Part shown: piece after piece, positions 11,400-20,278 of the stretch
Numbering within the stretch: position 1 is the stretch's first letter
How the letters are laid out: each line of letters begins with the position of its first letter
NCBI RefSeq assembly: GCF_019635455.1
Contig: NZ_JAHBZJ010000009.1
Location: 1-64,000 of the forward strand
Direction: 5' to 3'
Source: Sphingomonas sp.
GTDB lineage: Bacteria > Pseudomonadota > Alphaproteobacteria > Sphingomonadales > Sphingomonadaceae
Length of the DNA stretch: 64,000 nt
Translations under genes and position numbers: made by a program
The notes under the pieces: generated by a model
Told to the model about the DNA's origin: nothing
Database searches by the model: none
Seen by the model: the letters and a program-made list of their open reading frames with translations, nothing else

Positions 11400-12350
11400 A
11401 TGACGTTCGAACAAGAGGTGCAGGCGGCTGCGCGGCAGGGAACCGACGCTGCGGTGGCGTTCGTGGCGACGCGTGCGGGCGAGGGCGATGCAGAGGCGAT
11501 GCTGATGCTGGCCCAGTGGCGGTGCTGGGGCCATTTCGGGCCGCAGGATATCGACACCGCCTATGCGCTGACCGCCGCCGCTGCGGCGACCGGCAACCTT
11601 CAGGCGATGCTGACCCAGGCGGCGATGATCGCGACGGCGACCGGCACCCAGCGGGACGAAGCGGCGGCGCGTGCGCTGGTCGAGGGTGCTGCGCCGCGAT
11701 CGCCGCTCGCCGCCCAGCACCTTGCGATCGCGGACACGATCCCGGCCGGCGCGCCGGCGGTCGAGGTGCTGAGCGAGACGCCCTATGTGGCGCGGGTGCG
11801 GGGCCTGATCTCGGCCGAGGCCTGCGCGTTCGTGATGGCGCGTGCGGCGCCGATGCTCCAGCCGTCCTTCGTGATCGATCCGGACACCCAGGCGCGGGTG
11901 CCGCACCCGATCCGCACTTCCGCCGGCGCGGCGTTCGCGCCCGTGGACGAGGATCTGGTGATCCACACGGTCAATCTGCGCGCGGCGGAGAGTTCCGGCA
12001 CCGATATCGGCAATGGCGAGCCGCTGCATGTGCTGCGCTACACGCCGGGGCAGGAATATCGCACGCATCTCGACGCGCTGCCGGGCGTGGAAAATCAGCG
12101 GACGCATACGGTGCTGTTCTATCTGAACGGCGACTATGACGGCGGCGAGACCGTGTTTCCGCAGCTTGGCCTGTCGGTGCGGGGCGAGCCGGGCGACGCG
12201 CTGATCTTCCGCAATACCTATGACGACGGGCGCGCCGATCCGCGTGCCGAACATGCGGGCCTGCCGGTGCGGGCGGGCGAAAAGTGGCTGGCGACGCGCT
12301 GGATCCGCGCGCACCCCTTTCACCCGTGGAAGCCGGAAACCGAGCGATGA
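11400..12350 (+). CDS. Prolyl-4-hydroxylase-like 2OG-Fe(II) oxygenase with Sel1-like N-terminus
   Basis: 316-aa protein. Residues 1 to about 110 are Ala-rich helical pairs like Sel1/TPR repeats. The C-terminal half is a prolyl-4-hydroxylase-type dioxygenase: the iron ligand pair HLD in YRTHLDALPG, a second His in RAEHAG, and a 2-oxoglutarate-binding Lys region in GEKWLATRWI. GGDYDGGETVFP-type residues complete the P4H alpha-subunit pattern. The substrate is unknown; bacterial members modify proteins or small molecules. The start at 11400 is chosen because the longer frame adds an unrelated Arg-rich lead. It ends 52 bases before fabD. Confidence 0.85.
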   Translation: MTFEQEVQAAARQGTDAAVAFVATRAGEGDAEAMLMLAQWRCWGHFGPQDIDTAYALTAAAAATGNLQAMLTQAAMIATATGTQRDEAAARALVEGAAPRSPLAAQHLAIADTIPAGAPAVEVLSETPYVARVRGLISAEACAFVMARAAPMLQPSFVIDPDTQARVPHPIRTSAGAAFAPVDEDLVIHTVNLRAAESSGTDIGNGEPLHVLRYTPGQEYRTHLDALPGVENQRTHTVLFYLNGDYDGGETVFPQLGLSVRGEPGDALIFRNTYDDGRADPRAEHAGLPVRAGEKWLATRWIRAHPFHPWKPETER

Positions 12351-12402
12351 TCGCGATCGCGCGCCGGCACGGGCCGCGCGACGCCAGATTTGGAGAGTAG
12401 AG

Positions 12403-13338
12403 ATGCGAGCATTCATCTTCCCCGGCCAGGGTAGTCAGGCGGTCGGCATGGGCAAGGCGCTGGCGGACGCGAGCGCGGCGGCGCGCGAGGTGTTTCAGGA
12501 GGTGGACGAGGCGCTGGGCCAGCATCTGTTCCGCCTGATGACCGAGGGGCCTGAAACCGACCTGACGCTCACCGAAAATGCGCAGCCGGCGATCATGGCG
12601 AACGCGATCGCGACGCTGCGCGTGCTGGAGAAGGAGGGCGGGGTGTCGCTGGCGGACAAGGCCGATTTCGTCGCCGGACACTCGCTGGGCGAATATACCG
12701 CATTGTGCGCCGCCGGCGCGATCGACCTCAGCACCACGGCGCGCCTGCTCAAGCTGCGCGGGCAGGCGATGCAGGCCGCGGTGCCGGTGGGTGAGGGCGC
12801 GATGGCGGCGCTGCTGGGCGCGGACCTGGTCAAGGCGCAGGCGATCGCCGATGCCGCCGCCGATGGCGATGTGTGCGCGGTCGCGAACGACAATGACCCT
12901 TCTCAGGTGGTGATTTCCGGCGCGAAGGCGGCGATCGATCGCGCGATCGGGCTGGCCAAGGAACATGGTGCGAAGCGCGCGGTGCTGTTGCCCGTGTCTG
13001 CCCCCTTTCACTGCCCGATGATGCAGCCGGCGGCGGACGCGATGGAGGCGGCGCTGGCCGATGTCGGGATCCGTACGCCGCTGGTCCCGGTCTATGCGAA
13101 CGTCACCGCGTCCCCGGTGCAGGACCCCGACACCATCCGCACGCTGCTGGTCGAACAGGTGACCGGCATGGTGCGCTGGCGCGAATCGGTCGCGGCGATG
13201 TTCGACGCCGGCGTGACCGATTTCGCCGAACTGGGCGGCAAGGTGCTGGGTGCGATGGTCAAGCGGATCGCGCCCGACGCGGCGGTGACGAGCGTGGTGA
13301 CGATGGATGATATCGAAGCGCTGGCGAAGGCGCTCTGA
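12403..13338 (+). CDS. fabD: Malonyl-CoA:ACP transacylase
   Basis: 311-aa FabD, which loads malonyl groups onto acyl carrier protein for fatty-acid synthesis. It has the FPGQGSQ start, the nucleophile motif GHSLGE (active serine) and the downstream His in the SAPFHCPMM segment. GGAGAG precedes the ATG by seven bases. First of fabD-fabG-acpP-fabF. Confidence 0.97.
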   Translation: MRAFIFPGQGSQAVGMGKALADASAAAREVFQEVDEALGQHLFRLMTEGPETDLTLTENAQPAIMANAIATLRVLEKEGGVSLADKADFVAGHSLGEYTALCAAGAIDLSTTARLLKLRGQAMQAAVPVGEGAMAALLGADLVKAQAIADAAADGDVCAVANDNDPSQVVISGAKAAIDRAIGLAKEHGAKRAVLLPVSAPFHCPMMQPAADAMEAALADVGIRTPLVPVYANVTASPVQDPDTIRTLLVEQVTGMVRWRESVAAMFDAGVTDFAELGGKVLGAMVKRIAPDAAVTSVVTMDDIEALAKAL

Positions 13339-13349
13339 GGAGGATGAAC

Positions 13350-14087
13350 ATGTTCGACCTGACAGGCATGACCGCACTGGTGACCGGCGCTTCGGGCGGG
13401 ATCGGTTCGGCGATCGCGCACGCGCTGGCGGGACAGGGCGCGCGGCTGGCGGTTTCCGGATCCAATGCGGAAAAGCTGGATGCGTTTCGCGCCGATCTGG
13501 GCGGGGACCATGTCGCACTGCCGTGCAACCTGTCCGACGGCGCCGCGGTCGATGGCCTGGTGCCACGGGCGGTGGAGGCGCTCGGCAAGCTCGATATCCT
13601 GGTCAACAATGCCGGGGTGACGCGCGACAACCTGGCGATGCGGATGAAGGACGAGGAGTGGGACCAGGTGATCCGCGTCAATCTGGAGGCCGCGTTTCGC
13701 CTGGCCCGCGCCGCCGCCAAGCCGATGATGAAGGCGCGGTTCGGCCGGATCATCTCGATCACCTCGGTGGTTGGCGCGACCGGCAATCCCGGCCAGGCGA
13801 ATTACGCCGCGTCGAAGGCCGGGCTGGTCGGCATGTCCAAGGCGCTGGCGCAGGAACTGGCAAGTCGCGGCATCACCGTGAACTGCGTCGCGCCCGGTTT
13901 CATCCGCTCGGCGATGACCGATGTCCTGCCCGAGGCGCAGAAGACCGCGCTGCTGGGCCGCATTCCCGCCGGCGATCTGGGCCAGGGGGAGGATATCGGC
14001 GCGGCGGTCGTCTACCTCGCCAGCCGGGAGGCGGGATATGTCACCGGCCAGACGCTGCATGTGAACGGCGGCATGGCGATGTTGTGA
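13350..14087 (+). CDS. fabG: 3-oxoacyl-ACP reductase FabG
   Basis: 245-aa short-chain dehydrogenase that reduces 3-oxoacyl-ACP with NADPH. The cofactor motif GASGGIG, the NNAG motif and the YAASKAG catalytic Tyr/Lys are present. Two ATGs compete: at 13344 the GGAGG site would be too close, while at 13350 it has a six-base spacing, so 13350 is chosen. Confidence 0.96.
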   Translation: MFDLTGMTALVTGASGGIGSAIAHALAGQGARLAVSGSNAEKLDAFRADLGGDHVALPCNLSDGAAVDGLVPRAVEALGKLDILVNNAGVTRDNLAMRMKDEEWDQVIRVNLEAAFRLARAAAKPMMKARFGRIISITSVVGATGNPGQANYAASKAGLVGMSKALAQELASRGITVNCVAPGFIRSAMTDVLPEAQKTALLGRIPAGDLGQGEDIGAAVVYLASREAGYVTGQTLHVNGGMAML

Positions 14088-14185
14088 TCGCGCACCGATC
14101 GCCGCCGCCCCCCTTGCGCGGGCGCGGGCGGCGTTCTAGGTGCGTTCAGGATAGCAGATTCAACCCAATAAGAAGGAACAGGGTA

Positions 14186-14422
14186 ATGAGCGAGACCGCC
14201 GACCGCGTGAAGAAGATCGTCGTCGAGCATCTCGGCGTCGAAGCCGACAAGGTGACCGAGGACGCCAGCTTCATCGACGATCTGGGTGCGGACAGCCTCG
14301 ACATCGTCGAGCTGGTCATGGCGTTCGAGGAAGAGTTCGGTGTGGAAATCCCGGACGACGCCGCGGAAAAGATCACGACCGTGAAGGACGCGATCACCTA
14401 TATCGACGAAAATCAGGGCTAA
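14186..14422 (+). CDS. acpP: Acyl carrier protein
   Basis: 78-aa acidic carrier protein. The phosphopantetheine serine is in [10 protein letters not shown]. It has AAGGAACAGGG before the ATG. Between fabG and fabF as in most proteobacteria. Confidence 0.98.
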   Translation: MSETADRVKKIVVEHLGVEADKVTEDASFIDDLGADSLDIVELVMAFEEEFGVEIPDDAAEKITTVKDAITYIDENQG

Positions 14423-14462
14423 GCGGTTTCCGCATGGCCGCCCGCATGGGCAGGATTTGACG

Positions 14463-14508
14463 AACGGCTTCCCGTTCCCGAAAGGGGTGGGGAGCCGTTT
14501 CGCTTTGT
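14463..14508 (+). terminator. Terminator or attenuator between acpP and fabF
   Basis: An 11-bp stem (AACGGCTTCCC with GGGAGCCGTT, one G-U pair) encloses a smaller CCC-GAAA-GGG hairpin and is followed by TTCGCTTTG. Its position suggests partial termination, which would keep acpP expression above fabF. Confidence 0.65.
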
Positions 14509-14532
14509 TGAGAAGTTTGCCGGAGAGAAGTT

Positions 14533-15792
14533 ATGCGTCGCGTCGTCGTGACTGGCCTTGGTCTCGTGACCCCGCTGGGTGCCGATGTGGAGACCGCGTG
14601 GAAGAATATCATCGCGTCGAAATCGGGCGCGGGGACGATCACGCGGTTCGATGCCACCGATTTCCAGAGCAATTATGCCTGTGAGGTGAAGCCCGCGGAC
14701 CATGAATATGGGTTCGACGCGGGCAAGCGGGTGGATCACAAGATCCAGCGCCAGGTCGATCCCTTCATCGTCTATGGCATCGACGCCGCCGGCCAGGCGC
14801 TGGAGGATGCGGGCCTGACCGACATGTCGGAAGAGGAACGGCTGCGCGCCGGCTGTTCGATCGGATCGGGGATCGGCGGCCTGCCCGGCATCGAAAGCGA
14901 ATCGCTGGTGCTGGCTGAAAAGGGGCCGAAGCGCGTATCGCCGCATTTCGTCCATGGCCGGCTGATCAACCTGATCTCGGGCCAGGTATCGATCAAATAC
15001 GGGCTGATGGGGCCGAATCATGCGGTCGTCACCGCGTGCTCGACCGGGGCGCATTCGATCGGCGACGCCGCGCGCATGATCGCGATGGACGATGCCGATG
15101 TGATGCTGGCCGGCGGCGCGGAAAGCGCGATCTGTCCGATCGGCATCGCCGGTTTCGGCCAGGCGCGCGCGCTGTCGACCGGCTTTCGCGACGAGCCGTG
15201 GCGCGCCAGCCGGCCCTATGACGTCGCACGCGACGGATTCGTGATGGGCGAGGGCGCGGGCGTGGTGGTGCTCGAGGAATATGAGCACGCCAAGGCGCGT
15301 GGTGCGAAAATCTATGCCGAGGTGATCGGCTATGGCCTGTCGGGCGATGCCTATCATGTGACCGCCCCGCATCCCGAAGGCTCCGGCGCGTTCCGTTCGA
15401 TGCAGATGGCGATGAAGAAATCCGGCCTGGCGCTGGAGGATATCGACTATATCAACGCGCACGGCACCTCGACCCCGCTCGGCGACGAACTGGAGCTGGG
15501 CGCGGTGCGCAAGCTGTTCGGGAGCGCGATCGGATCGCTGTCGATGTCGTCCACCAAATCGGCGATCGGCCATCTGCTGGGCGGCGCCGGGGCGGTGGAG
15601 AGCATCTTCTGCATCCTGGCGATGCGCGACCAGATCGCGCCGCCGACGCTGAACCTGGACAATCCCAGCGAGAATTGCGCTGGCGTCGATCTCGTCCCGC
15701 ACAAGGCGAAGGAGCGGAAGGTGAAGGCGGTGCTGAACAACTCGTTCGGCTTTGGCGGCACCAATGCCTCGCTGGTGATGAAGGCGGTCTGA
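14533..15792 (+). CDS. fabF: Beta-ketoacyl-ACP synthase II
   Basis: 419-aa condensing enzyme that elongates acyl-ACP. The Cys-His-His triad is present: Cys in VTACSTGAHSIG, His in NAHGTSTPLGD and His in AIGHLLGGAG. GGAGAG precedes the ATG. Full length for FabF. Confidence 0.97.
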   Translation: MRRVVVTGLGLVTPLGADVETAWKNIIASKSGAGTITRFDATDFQSNYACEVKPADHEYGFDAGKRVDHKIQRQVDPFIVYGIDAAGQALEDAGLTDMSEEERLRAGCSIGSGIGGLPGIESESLVLAEKGPKRVSPHFVHGRLINLISGQVSIKYGLMGPNHAVVTACSTGAHSIGDAARMIAMDDADVMLAGGAESAICPIGIAGFGQARALSTGFRDEPWRASRPYDVARDGFVMGEGAGVVVLEEYEHAKARGAKIYAEVIGYGLSGDAYHVTAPHPEGSGAFRSMQMAMKKSGLALEDIDYINAHGTSTPLGDELELGAVRKLFGSAIGSLSMSSTKSAIGHLLGGAGAVESIFCILAMRDQIAPPTLNLDNPSENCAGVDLVPHKAKERKVKAVLNNSFGFGGTNASLVMKAV

Positions 15793-15808
15793 CGCCGGGA
15801 GAGGGGGG

Positions 15809-16780
15809 ATGATGCGCAAGCTCGGCTGTTTCGGCTTCCTCATCGCCCTCGCGCTGATCGCGGGCGCGTTCTGGGCGGTGCATTTGTGGGGCGGCGCCGG
15901 CCCGTTGCAGAGGAACGCCAGCGTCGTCGTGCCGGAGGGGGCGACGATGACCGCCGCGTCGAACCAGCTGGCGAAGGCGGGGGCGATCCGCTCGCCCCGG
16001 TTGTTCGTGTGGCTCGCGCGCATCTTCGGTGGCGATACCCCGATCCAGGCGGGCGAATATCGCCTGCCCGCGCATATCAGCCAGGCCGATATCCTGAAGA
16101 TGATGCAGGGCGGCAAGACGCTCCAGCGCTTCGTCATGATCCCTGAGGGTATGCCCTCGATCATGGTCCATGAGCGGCTGATGGCGGCGCCGCAACTCGA
16201 CGGCAAGGTCGCGGTGCCGGTCGAGGGGACGGTGCTGCCCGACAGCTATGCCTATAATCGCGGCGATACGCGGCAGGCGGTGCTGGACCGGATGCAGGCG
16301 GCAATGGTGAAATATCTCGCCGCCGCCTGGACGAAGCGCAAGCCGAACATCGCCGTCAGCACCCCGCGTGAGGCGCTGATCCTGGCCTCCATCGTCGAGA
16401 AGGAAACCGGCAAGCCCGAGGAACGGCGGATGGTGGCTGCGGTCTATTCCAACCGGCTGAAACGCGGAATGCCGCTTCAGGCCGATCCGACCGTGATCTA
16501 TCCGGTGACGAAGGGCAAGCCGCTCGGCCGCCGCATCCTGCGCTCCGAACTTCAGGCGGACAATGGCTACAACACCTATGCGATGACCGGCCTGCCGCTC
16601 GGCCCGATCGCCAATCCGGGACGGGCGAGCATCGATGCGGTGCTGGACCCGGCGGAATCGCAGGCGCTGTATTTCGTCGCCGACGGCACCGGCGGACATG
16701 TGTTCGCCGACACGCTGGAACAGCATAATGCGAATGTGCAGAAATGGTATGCGATCCGCCGTTCGCGCGGGGAGATGTGA
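15809..16780 (+). CDS. mltG: Endolytic peptidoglycan transglycosylase MltG
   Basis: 323-aa inner-membrane enzyme that cuts nascent glycan strands. One N-terminal membrane segment (about residues 7-28) is followed by a LysM-like part and the YceG catalytic domain, with the catalytic Glu in SIVEKETG and the typical LQADPTVIYPV and YNTYAMTGLPLGPI stretches. Two adjacent ATGs (15809, 15812) follow a GAGAGGGG site. It sits 17 bases after fabF, the usual place next to fatty-acid genes. Confidence 0.95.
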   Translation: MMRKLGCFGFLIALALIAGAFWAVHLWGGAGPLQRNASVVVPEGATMTAASNQLAKAGAIRSPRLFVWLARIFGGDTPIQAGEYRLPAHISQADILKMMQGGKTLQRFVMIPEGMPSIMVHERLMAAPQLDGKVAVPVEGTVLPDSYAYNRGDTRQAVLDRMQAAMVKYLAAAWTKRKPNIAVSTPREALILASIVEKETGKPEERRMVAAVYSNRLKRGMPLQADPTVIYPVTKGKPLGRRILRSELQADNGYNTYAMTGLPLGPIANPGRASIDAVLDPAESQALYFVADGTGGHVFADTLEQHNANVQKWYAIRRSRGEM

Positions 16781-17586
16781 GGGCGATCGCGCCGTGGCTG
16801 GCGATGCTGGCCGCCCTGGCGATGCCGATCGCACCGGCGGCGCAGGCACGCCCGCTGGTGGCCGACGCCGCGCTCGAACAGCGGCTTGAGGATCTCTATC
16901 AGCTCGCCGCGCGCATCTATGCCTATGACCGCGCGGCGTGGGTGGCGACCGACGCGCTCTTCGCCAAGGTGGGCCGTGGCGCTGAATTGAGCGGCGTGCG
17001 GGGGTGGGTGGTGACGCCTGACGGTGCCGATCTGATCGTCACCTTTTTCCAGGGTGAGGGGGCGCAACGCACCAGCTTCTTCGTGGCCCGCACCCGGGAG
17101 GGGCGCGTGGTCGAGGCCGAACGGTCGCAGGAGGCGACCGCGTTGACGCCGACCCAGCAGCGGCTGATCGGCGCGCGCGACGCGGCGGCGGACGAGGCCC
17201 GGCGACAGGGCTACACACCCTGCACGCAGGCGCCGTTCAATCCGGTGGTGCTTCCGGACGGTGGCGACGACGCGCCGATCCGGGTGTACCTGTTGTCGGC
17301 ACAGACCCAAAACGGAAGCTGGCCGTTGGGAGGGCATTATCTCGTCCGCATCAATGTCGACGGGACGGTCCGCGATCACCGCCGTTATGCCAAGGGGTGC
17401 ATGGACATGCAGCGGCCGGAGGGGGCGAAGCCCGCAGCGATCGTCGTCACCCATCTGCTCGATCCGCAACCGACCGAGATTCACGTCTTTTCCGCGATGA
17501 CCTCCCGCCTGCCGATCTTTGTCGCGACGACCGATCGCAAGCTGTGGCGGGTCGATTCCACAGGTATCGCGCCGATCGGAGACTAG
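16777..17586 (+). CDS. Secreted protein of unknown function
   Basis: 269-aa protein with a clear signal peptide (MRAIAPWLAML through APAAQA, cleavage near residue 23). I do not recognise the mature part: a helical first third (LEQRLEDLYQLAARIYAYDRAAW), then beta-rich segments with two cysteines (in YTPCTQAPF and KGCMDMQ) that could pair in the periplasm. It starts with GTG, overlapping the mltG stop as GTGA, with GGGGAGA before it, so it is co-translated with mltG. The tie suggests an envelope role. It ends seven bases from the convergent DUF5694 gene. Confidence 0.75.
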   Translation: MRAIAPWLAMLAALAMPIAPAAQARPLVADAALEQRLEDLYQLAARIYAYDRAAWVATDALFAKVGRGAELSGVRGWVVTPDGADLIVTFFQGEGAQRTSFFVARTREGRVVEAERSQEATALTPTQQRLIGARDAAADEARRQGYTPCTQAPFNPVVLPDGGDDAPIRVYLLSAQTQNGSWPLGGHYLVRINVDGTVRDHRRYAKGCMDMQRPEGAKPAAIVVTHLLDPQPTEIHVFSAMTSRLPIFVATTDRKLWRVDSTGIAPIGD

Positions 17587-17593
17587 CCGCCGC

Positions 17594-18640
17594 CTATTTC
17601 AGGATCGTTTCCGCATCGACGATCCGGATGTCGTGCATCTGGCGCAGATAGGCCTCGAAATAGGGTTTGTGCGACGCGCCCACGATCGTCAGCAGGCGCG
17701 AGCCGGGGGCGGCCGCCAGCGTTTCGCGGATATTGGCGACCATGCGCAGATTCCGGACCTCCCACGCGCCGGTATATTGCCGGCCAAACCGCTGGGGCGA
17801 GGGATCGCGCAACGCGGCGCCGAAATCGCTGCGATAGATGAGCGGGAAGGTCGCCGGATCGTTGAAGCCACGATAGAGCGCGAGCAGGCCACCCGGCGCC
17901 GTGATGCCCGCCATCAACCGGTCGCCATCCTTTCGACGCGCCGTCGATGCGGGGTTGTCCCATTGCTTTTGAACGGCGGCGAAAAAGGCGGAGGGATCCG
18001 AAATGGCAAGGTCAGAGGTGTGATCGTCGGTCGCGAACACCCGCTCCAGGCCCAGTCGCGCGGCGAGCGGCGCGGCGATCGCGTAATTTTCGTTATGCCG
18101 TGTCCGCAGCTTTTCGAGCGCGGCGACGAGGGTATCGTCCAGCCCGTCGCCGGCGCGGCGCTCCGCCTCTGGCAGGCGAAGCCACTGGACGAGCGCGGAG
18201 GCCGGTTCACCCCCGGCGAGGAACAGCGCGGCGAGCCGCCGTCGCGTCGATGCGGGCGGCGCGGTGCCAAGCGTGGCGAGCAGCGTGTCGGCCTCCGCCG
18301 TCGCGGCGGGGACGTCCAGGCCGGTCGCGGCGCGGGCGGGGGCGACGTCCCAACAATAATCCGCCACCGTCTCTTTCCAGCGCGCGGGGAAGCTGCGCAG
18401 ATATGCGCACTGCATCCCCGACAGCGCCTCGATCGTGACGATCTGTGGGCGATAGGCGGCGAGCTTGGCCAGGAGCGGTTCGAAGCTGGCCGGATAGCGG
18501 TCCTTTGGAATACCCGACAGATGCGGCGTGCCGAGCACCAGCACCTGGTTGGCGGGCGTCACCGGGGGCTTTTGCGCGGCGAGGTCGAACGCCTGGGGCG
18601 AACCGGCAGCGAGGACGAGGGCGGAGAGGAACTTCAACAT
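17594..18640 (-). CDS. DUF5694-like protein (TraB/GumN-like fold)
   Basis: 348-aa protein. A short hydrophobic N-terminus may be a signal peptide. The family pattern is visible: VLVLGTPHLSGIP near residue 33, IVTIEAL, RHNENYAIAAPLA, and a C-terminal LLTIVGASHKPYFEAYLRQ. This is the conserved Glu/His layout of the TraB/GumN/ChaN-type fold, in which metal-dependent hydrolase activity is suspected but unproven. The ATG has no ribosome-binding site, because an operator-like palindrome fills the space. No other start is in frame before a stop at 18674. Confidence 0.75.
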   Translation of the reverse strand: MLKFLSALVLAAGSPQAFDLAAQKPPVTPANQVLVLGTPHLSGIPKDRYPASFEPLLAKLAAYRPQIVTIEALSGMQCAYLRSFPARWKETVADYCWDVAPARAATGLDVPAATAEADTLLATLGTAPPASTRRRLAALFLAGGEPASALVQWLRLPEAERRAGDGLDDTLVAALEKLRTRHNENYAIAAPLAARLGLERVFATDDHTSDLAISDPSAFFAAVQKQWDNPASTARRKDGDRLMAGITAPGGLLALYRGFNDPATFPLIYRSDFGAALRDPSPQRFGRQYTGAWEVRNLRMVANIRETLAAAPGSRLLTIVGASHKPYFEAYLRQMHDIRIVDAETILK

Positions 18641-18642
18641 CG

Positions 18643-18677
18643 CCGACTGTATTGCATGTACAATACAGTCGGGTCAA
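18643..18677 (-). promoter_or_regulatory. Operator-like palindrome overlapping a likely leaderless promoter
   Basis: A perfect 12-bp inverted repeat (CCGACTGTATTG / CAATACAGTCGG, six-base spacer CATGTA) spans 18643-18672, two bases upstream of the DUF5694 ATG. On the minus strand TTGACC (18672-18677) and CAATAC (18649-18654) are 17 bases apart, so transcription would start on or just before the ATG with the palindrome covering the promoter. The size and symmetry fit a TetR-type repressor site. No T-tract follows, so it is not a terminator for eda. No regulator gene is adjacent. Confidence 0.6.
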
Positions 18678-18681
18678 CGCA

Positions 18682-19287
18682 TCAGCGAAGACCCGCCGCC
18701 TCGCGCGCCAGCGCCTCGACCTCGGCCATGTCCGCGCCCTTTGGCGTGACCCAGCTGCCGCCCACGCACAGGACGGGATCGAAGCCGAGCCAGTCGGGCG
18801 CCGTCGCCGCGCTGACCCCGCCGGTGGGGCAGAACTTCGCCTCGTAGAACGGCGCGGCGAGTGCCTTCAACGCCTTCAGTCCGCCGCTGGTCTCCGCCGG
18901 AAAGAATTTGAAATGGCGCAGGCCCAGGTCATATCCGCGCATGATGTCGCCGGCATTGGCGATCCCCGGCAGGAACGGGACGCCGCTATCGACGATCACC
19001 CGGCCGAGATGTTCGGTCAGGCCCGGGGAGACGATGAACTCCGCACCGGCGTCCATCACCTGTGCGAACTGATCGGTATTCACGACCGTCCCGGCGCCGA
19101 CGATCGCGCCGTCCACCTGCTTCATTTCGCGGATCGCATCGAGCGCGGCGGGGGTTCGCATCGTCACTTCGAGCACGCGCAGCCCGCCCTTGACGAGCGC
19201 CTGAGCCAGCGGGCGGGCGGTGGCGGCGTCGTCGATCACCAGCACCGGGATGACGGCGCTGGTGCGCATGATGGTTTCGATCGTCAC
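18682..19287 (-). CDS. eda: KDPG/KHG aldolase
   Basis: 201-aa aldolase that splits 2-keto-3-deoxy-6-phosphogluconate to pyruvate and glyceraldehyde 3-phosphate, the last Entner-Doudoroff step. The GAGTV segment, the FKFFPAE motif bearing the Schiff-base Lys, and CPTGGV are present. It begins with GTG, overlapping the glk stop as GTGA. Last gene of zwf-pgl-edd-glk-eda. Confidence 0.96.
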   Translation of the reverse strand: MTIETIMRTSAVIPVLVIDDAATARPLAQALVKGGLRVLEVTMRTPAALDAIREMKQVDGAIVGAGTVVNTDQFAQVMDAGAEFIVSPGLTEHLGRVIVDSGVPFLPGIANAGDIMRGYDLGLRHFKFFPAETSGGLKALKALAAPFYEAKFCPTGGVSAATAPDWLGFDPVLCVGGSWVTPKGADMAEVEALAREAAGLR

Positions 19288-20255
19288 TGAGTATGCTCCT
19301 GCGCATAGGCCGCCGCGGCGCCGTACAGGCCGGGCTCGGGATAGGTGATGAGTTTGACCGGGATCGAGGCCATCAGCTGCTGAAACCGGCCCTTTGCGAC
19401 GAAACGCTGGGCAAAGCCGGAGCCGAGCAGATGGTCCCTCAGCCGCAGGCCAAGGCCGCCGGCGATCACCACCCCGGTCGGGCCGTGCGCGAGGGCGAGG
19501 TCGCCCGCGACGGCGCCGAGGCTGAGGCAGAAGCGGTCGAGCGCGGCGACCGCCAGGCTGTCCTTCCCCTCCAGCGCGAGCGTCCAGATTTCCCGGTCGC
19601 TGCGGCTGCCCACCGGCTTGCCTTCGAGCGCGGCGAGGGTTTCATAGATCGGAACGATGCCCGGACCGGCGACGATCCGCTCGGCCGAAACGCGGGTATA
19701 GGTCGTGCGCAGCCGCTTGACGATCGCATCCTCGATCCCGTCGAGCGGGGCGAAGTCCATATGGCCGCCCTCGGTCGAGATGACGTGATATGCGCCCTTT
19801 GGCGCGCGGAATACCTGTGCGACGCCAAGCCCGGTCCCGGGGCCGCAGATGGTGATCGCCCCCTTTTCGGGAAGCGGCTTTTCGGGGCCGCACAGATGGA
19901 CGAACTCGCTGTCGGGAAGCTGCGCGACGGCATGGCCGACCGCGCCGAAGTCGTTGATGAGCGAGTAGCTGTCCACCTCGAGCCGCTCGTGAATCAGCGG
20001 CGGCCGGATGATCCACGGATTGTTGGTCAGCTTGATCAGCTCGTCGTTGATCGGTGAGGCGATGGCGATCGCCGCGGCGCGCGGCATCGGCCGGTCGAAC
20101 GCGCGGGCCGATGCCTGCCAGGCCAGCTGGAAGCTGCCATGTTCGGCGGTCTTTTGCGTGACCGGCTCGCCGATGCTGACGACACGGCCCCCCTCCACCT
20201 CGGCAATGGCGAAGCGCGCATGGGTTCCGCCGATATCGACTGCGACGACTTCCAT
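19284..20255 (-). CDS. glk: Glucokinase
   Basis: 323-aa proteobacterial glucokinase (Glk family). The N-terminal phosphate loop [10 protein letters not shown] is at residues 7-16, with [10 protein letters not shown] and [11 protein letters not shown] further on for ATP and sugar binding. GGAGAG precedes the ATG. It provides glucose 6-phosphate for the Entner-Doudoroff genes in the same operon. Confidence 0.96.
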   Translation of the reverse strand: MEVVAVDIGGTHARFAIAEVEGGRVVSIGEPVTQKTAEHGSFQLAWQASARAFDRPMPRAAAIAIASPINDELIKLTNNPWIIRPPLIHERLEVDSYSLINDFGAVGHAVAQLPDSEFVHLCGPEKPLPEKGAITICGPGTGLGVAQVFRAPKGAYHVISTEGGHMDFAPLDGIEDAIVKRLRTTYTRVSAERIVAGPGIVPIYETLAALEGKPVGSRSDREIWTLALEGKDSLAVAALDRFCLSLGAVAGDLALAHGPTGVVIAGGLGLRLRDHLLGSGFAQRFVAKGRFQQLMASIPVKLITYPEPGLYGAAAAYAQEHTQ

Positions 20256-20278
20256 TTTCTCTCCAGCCTTCCCTGTTC

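Noticed and set aside
18643-18672. Palindrome as a terminator for eda
   Set aside because: No T-tract follows on the minus strand, and it overlaps a promoter-like pair right at the next start codon, so an operator is the better reading.
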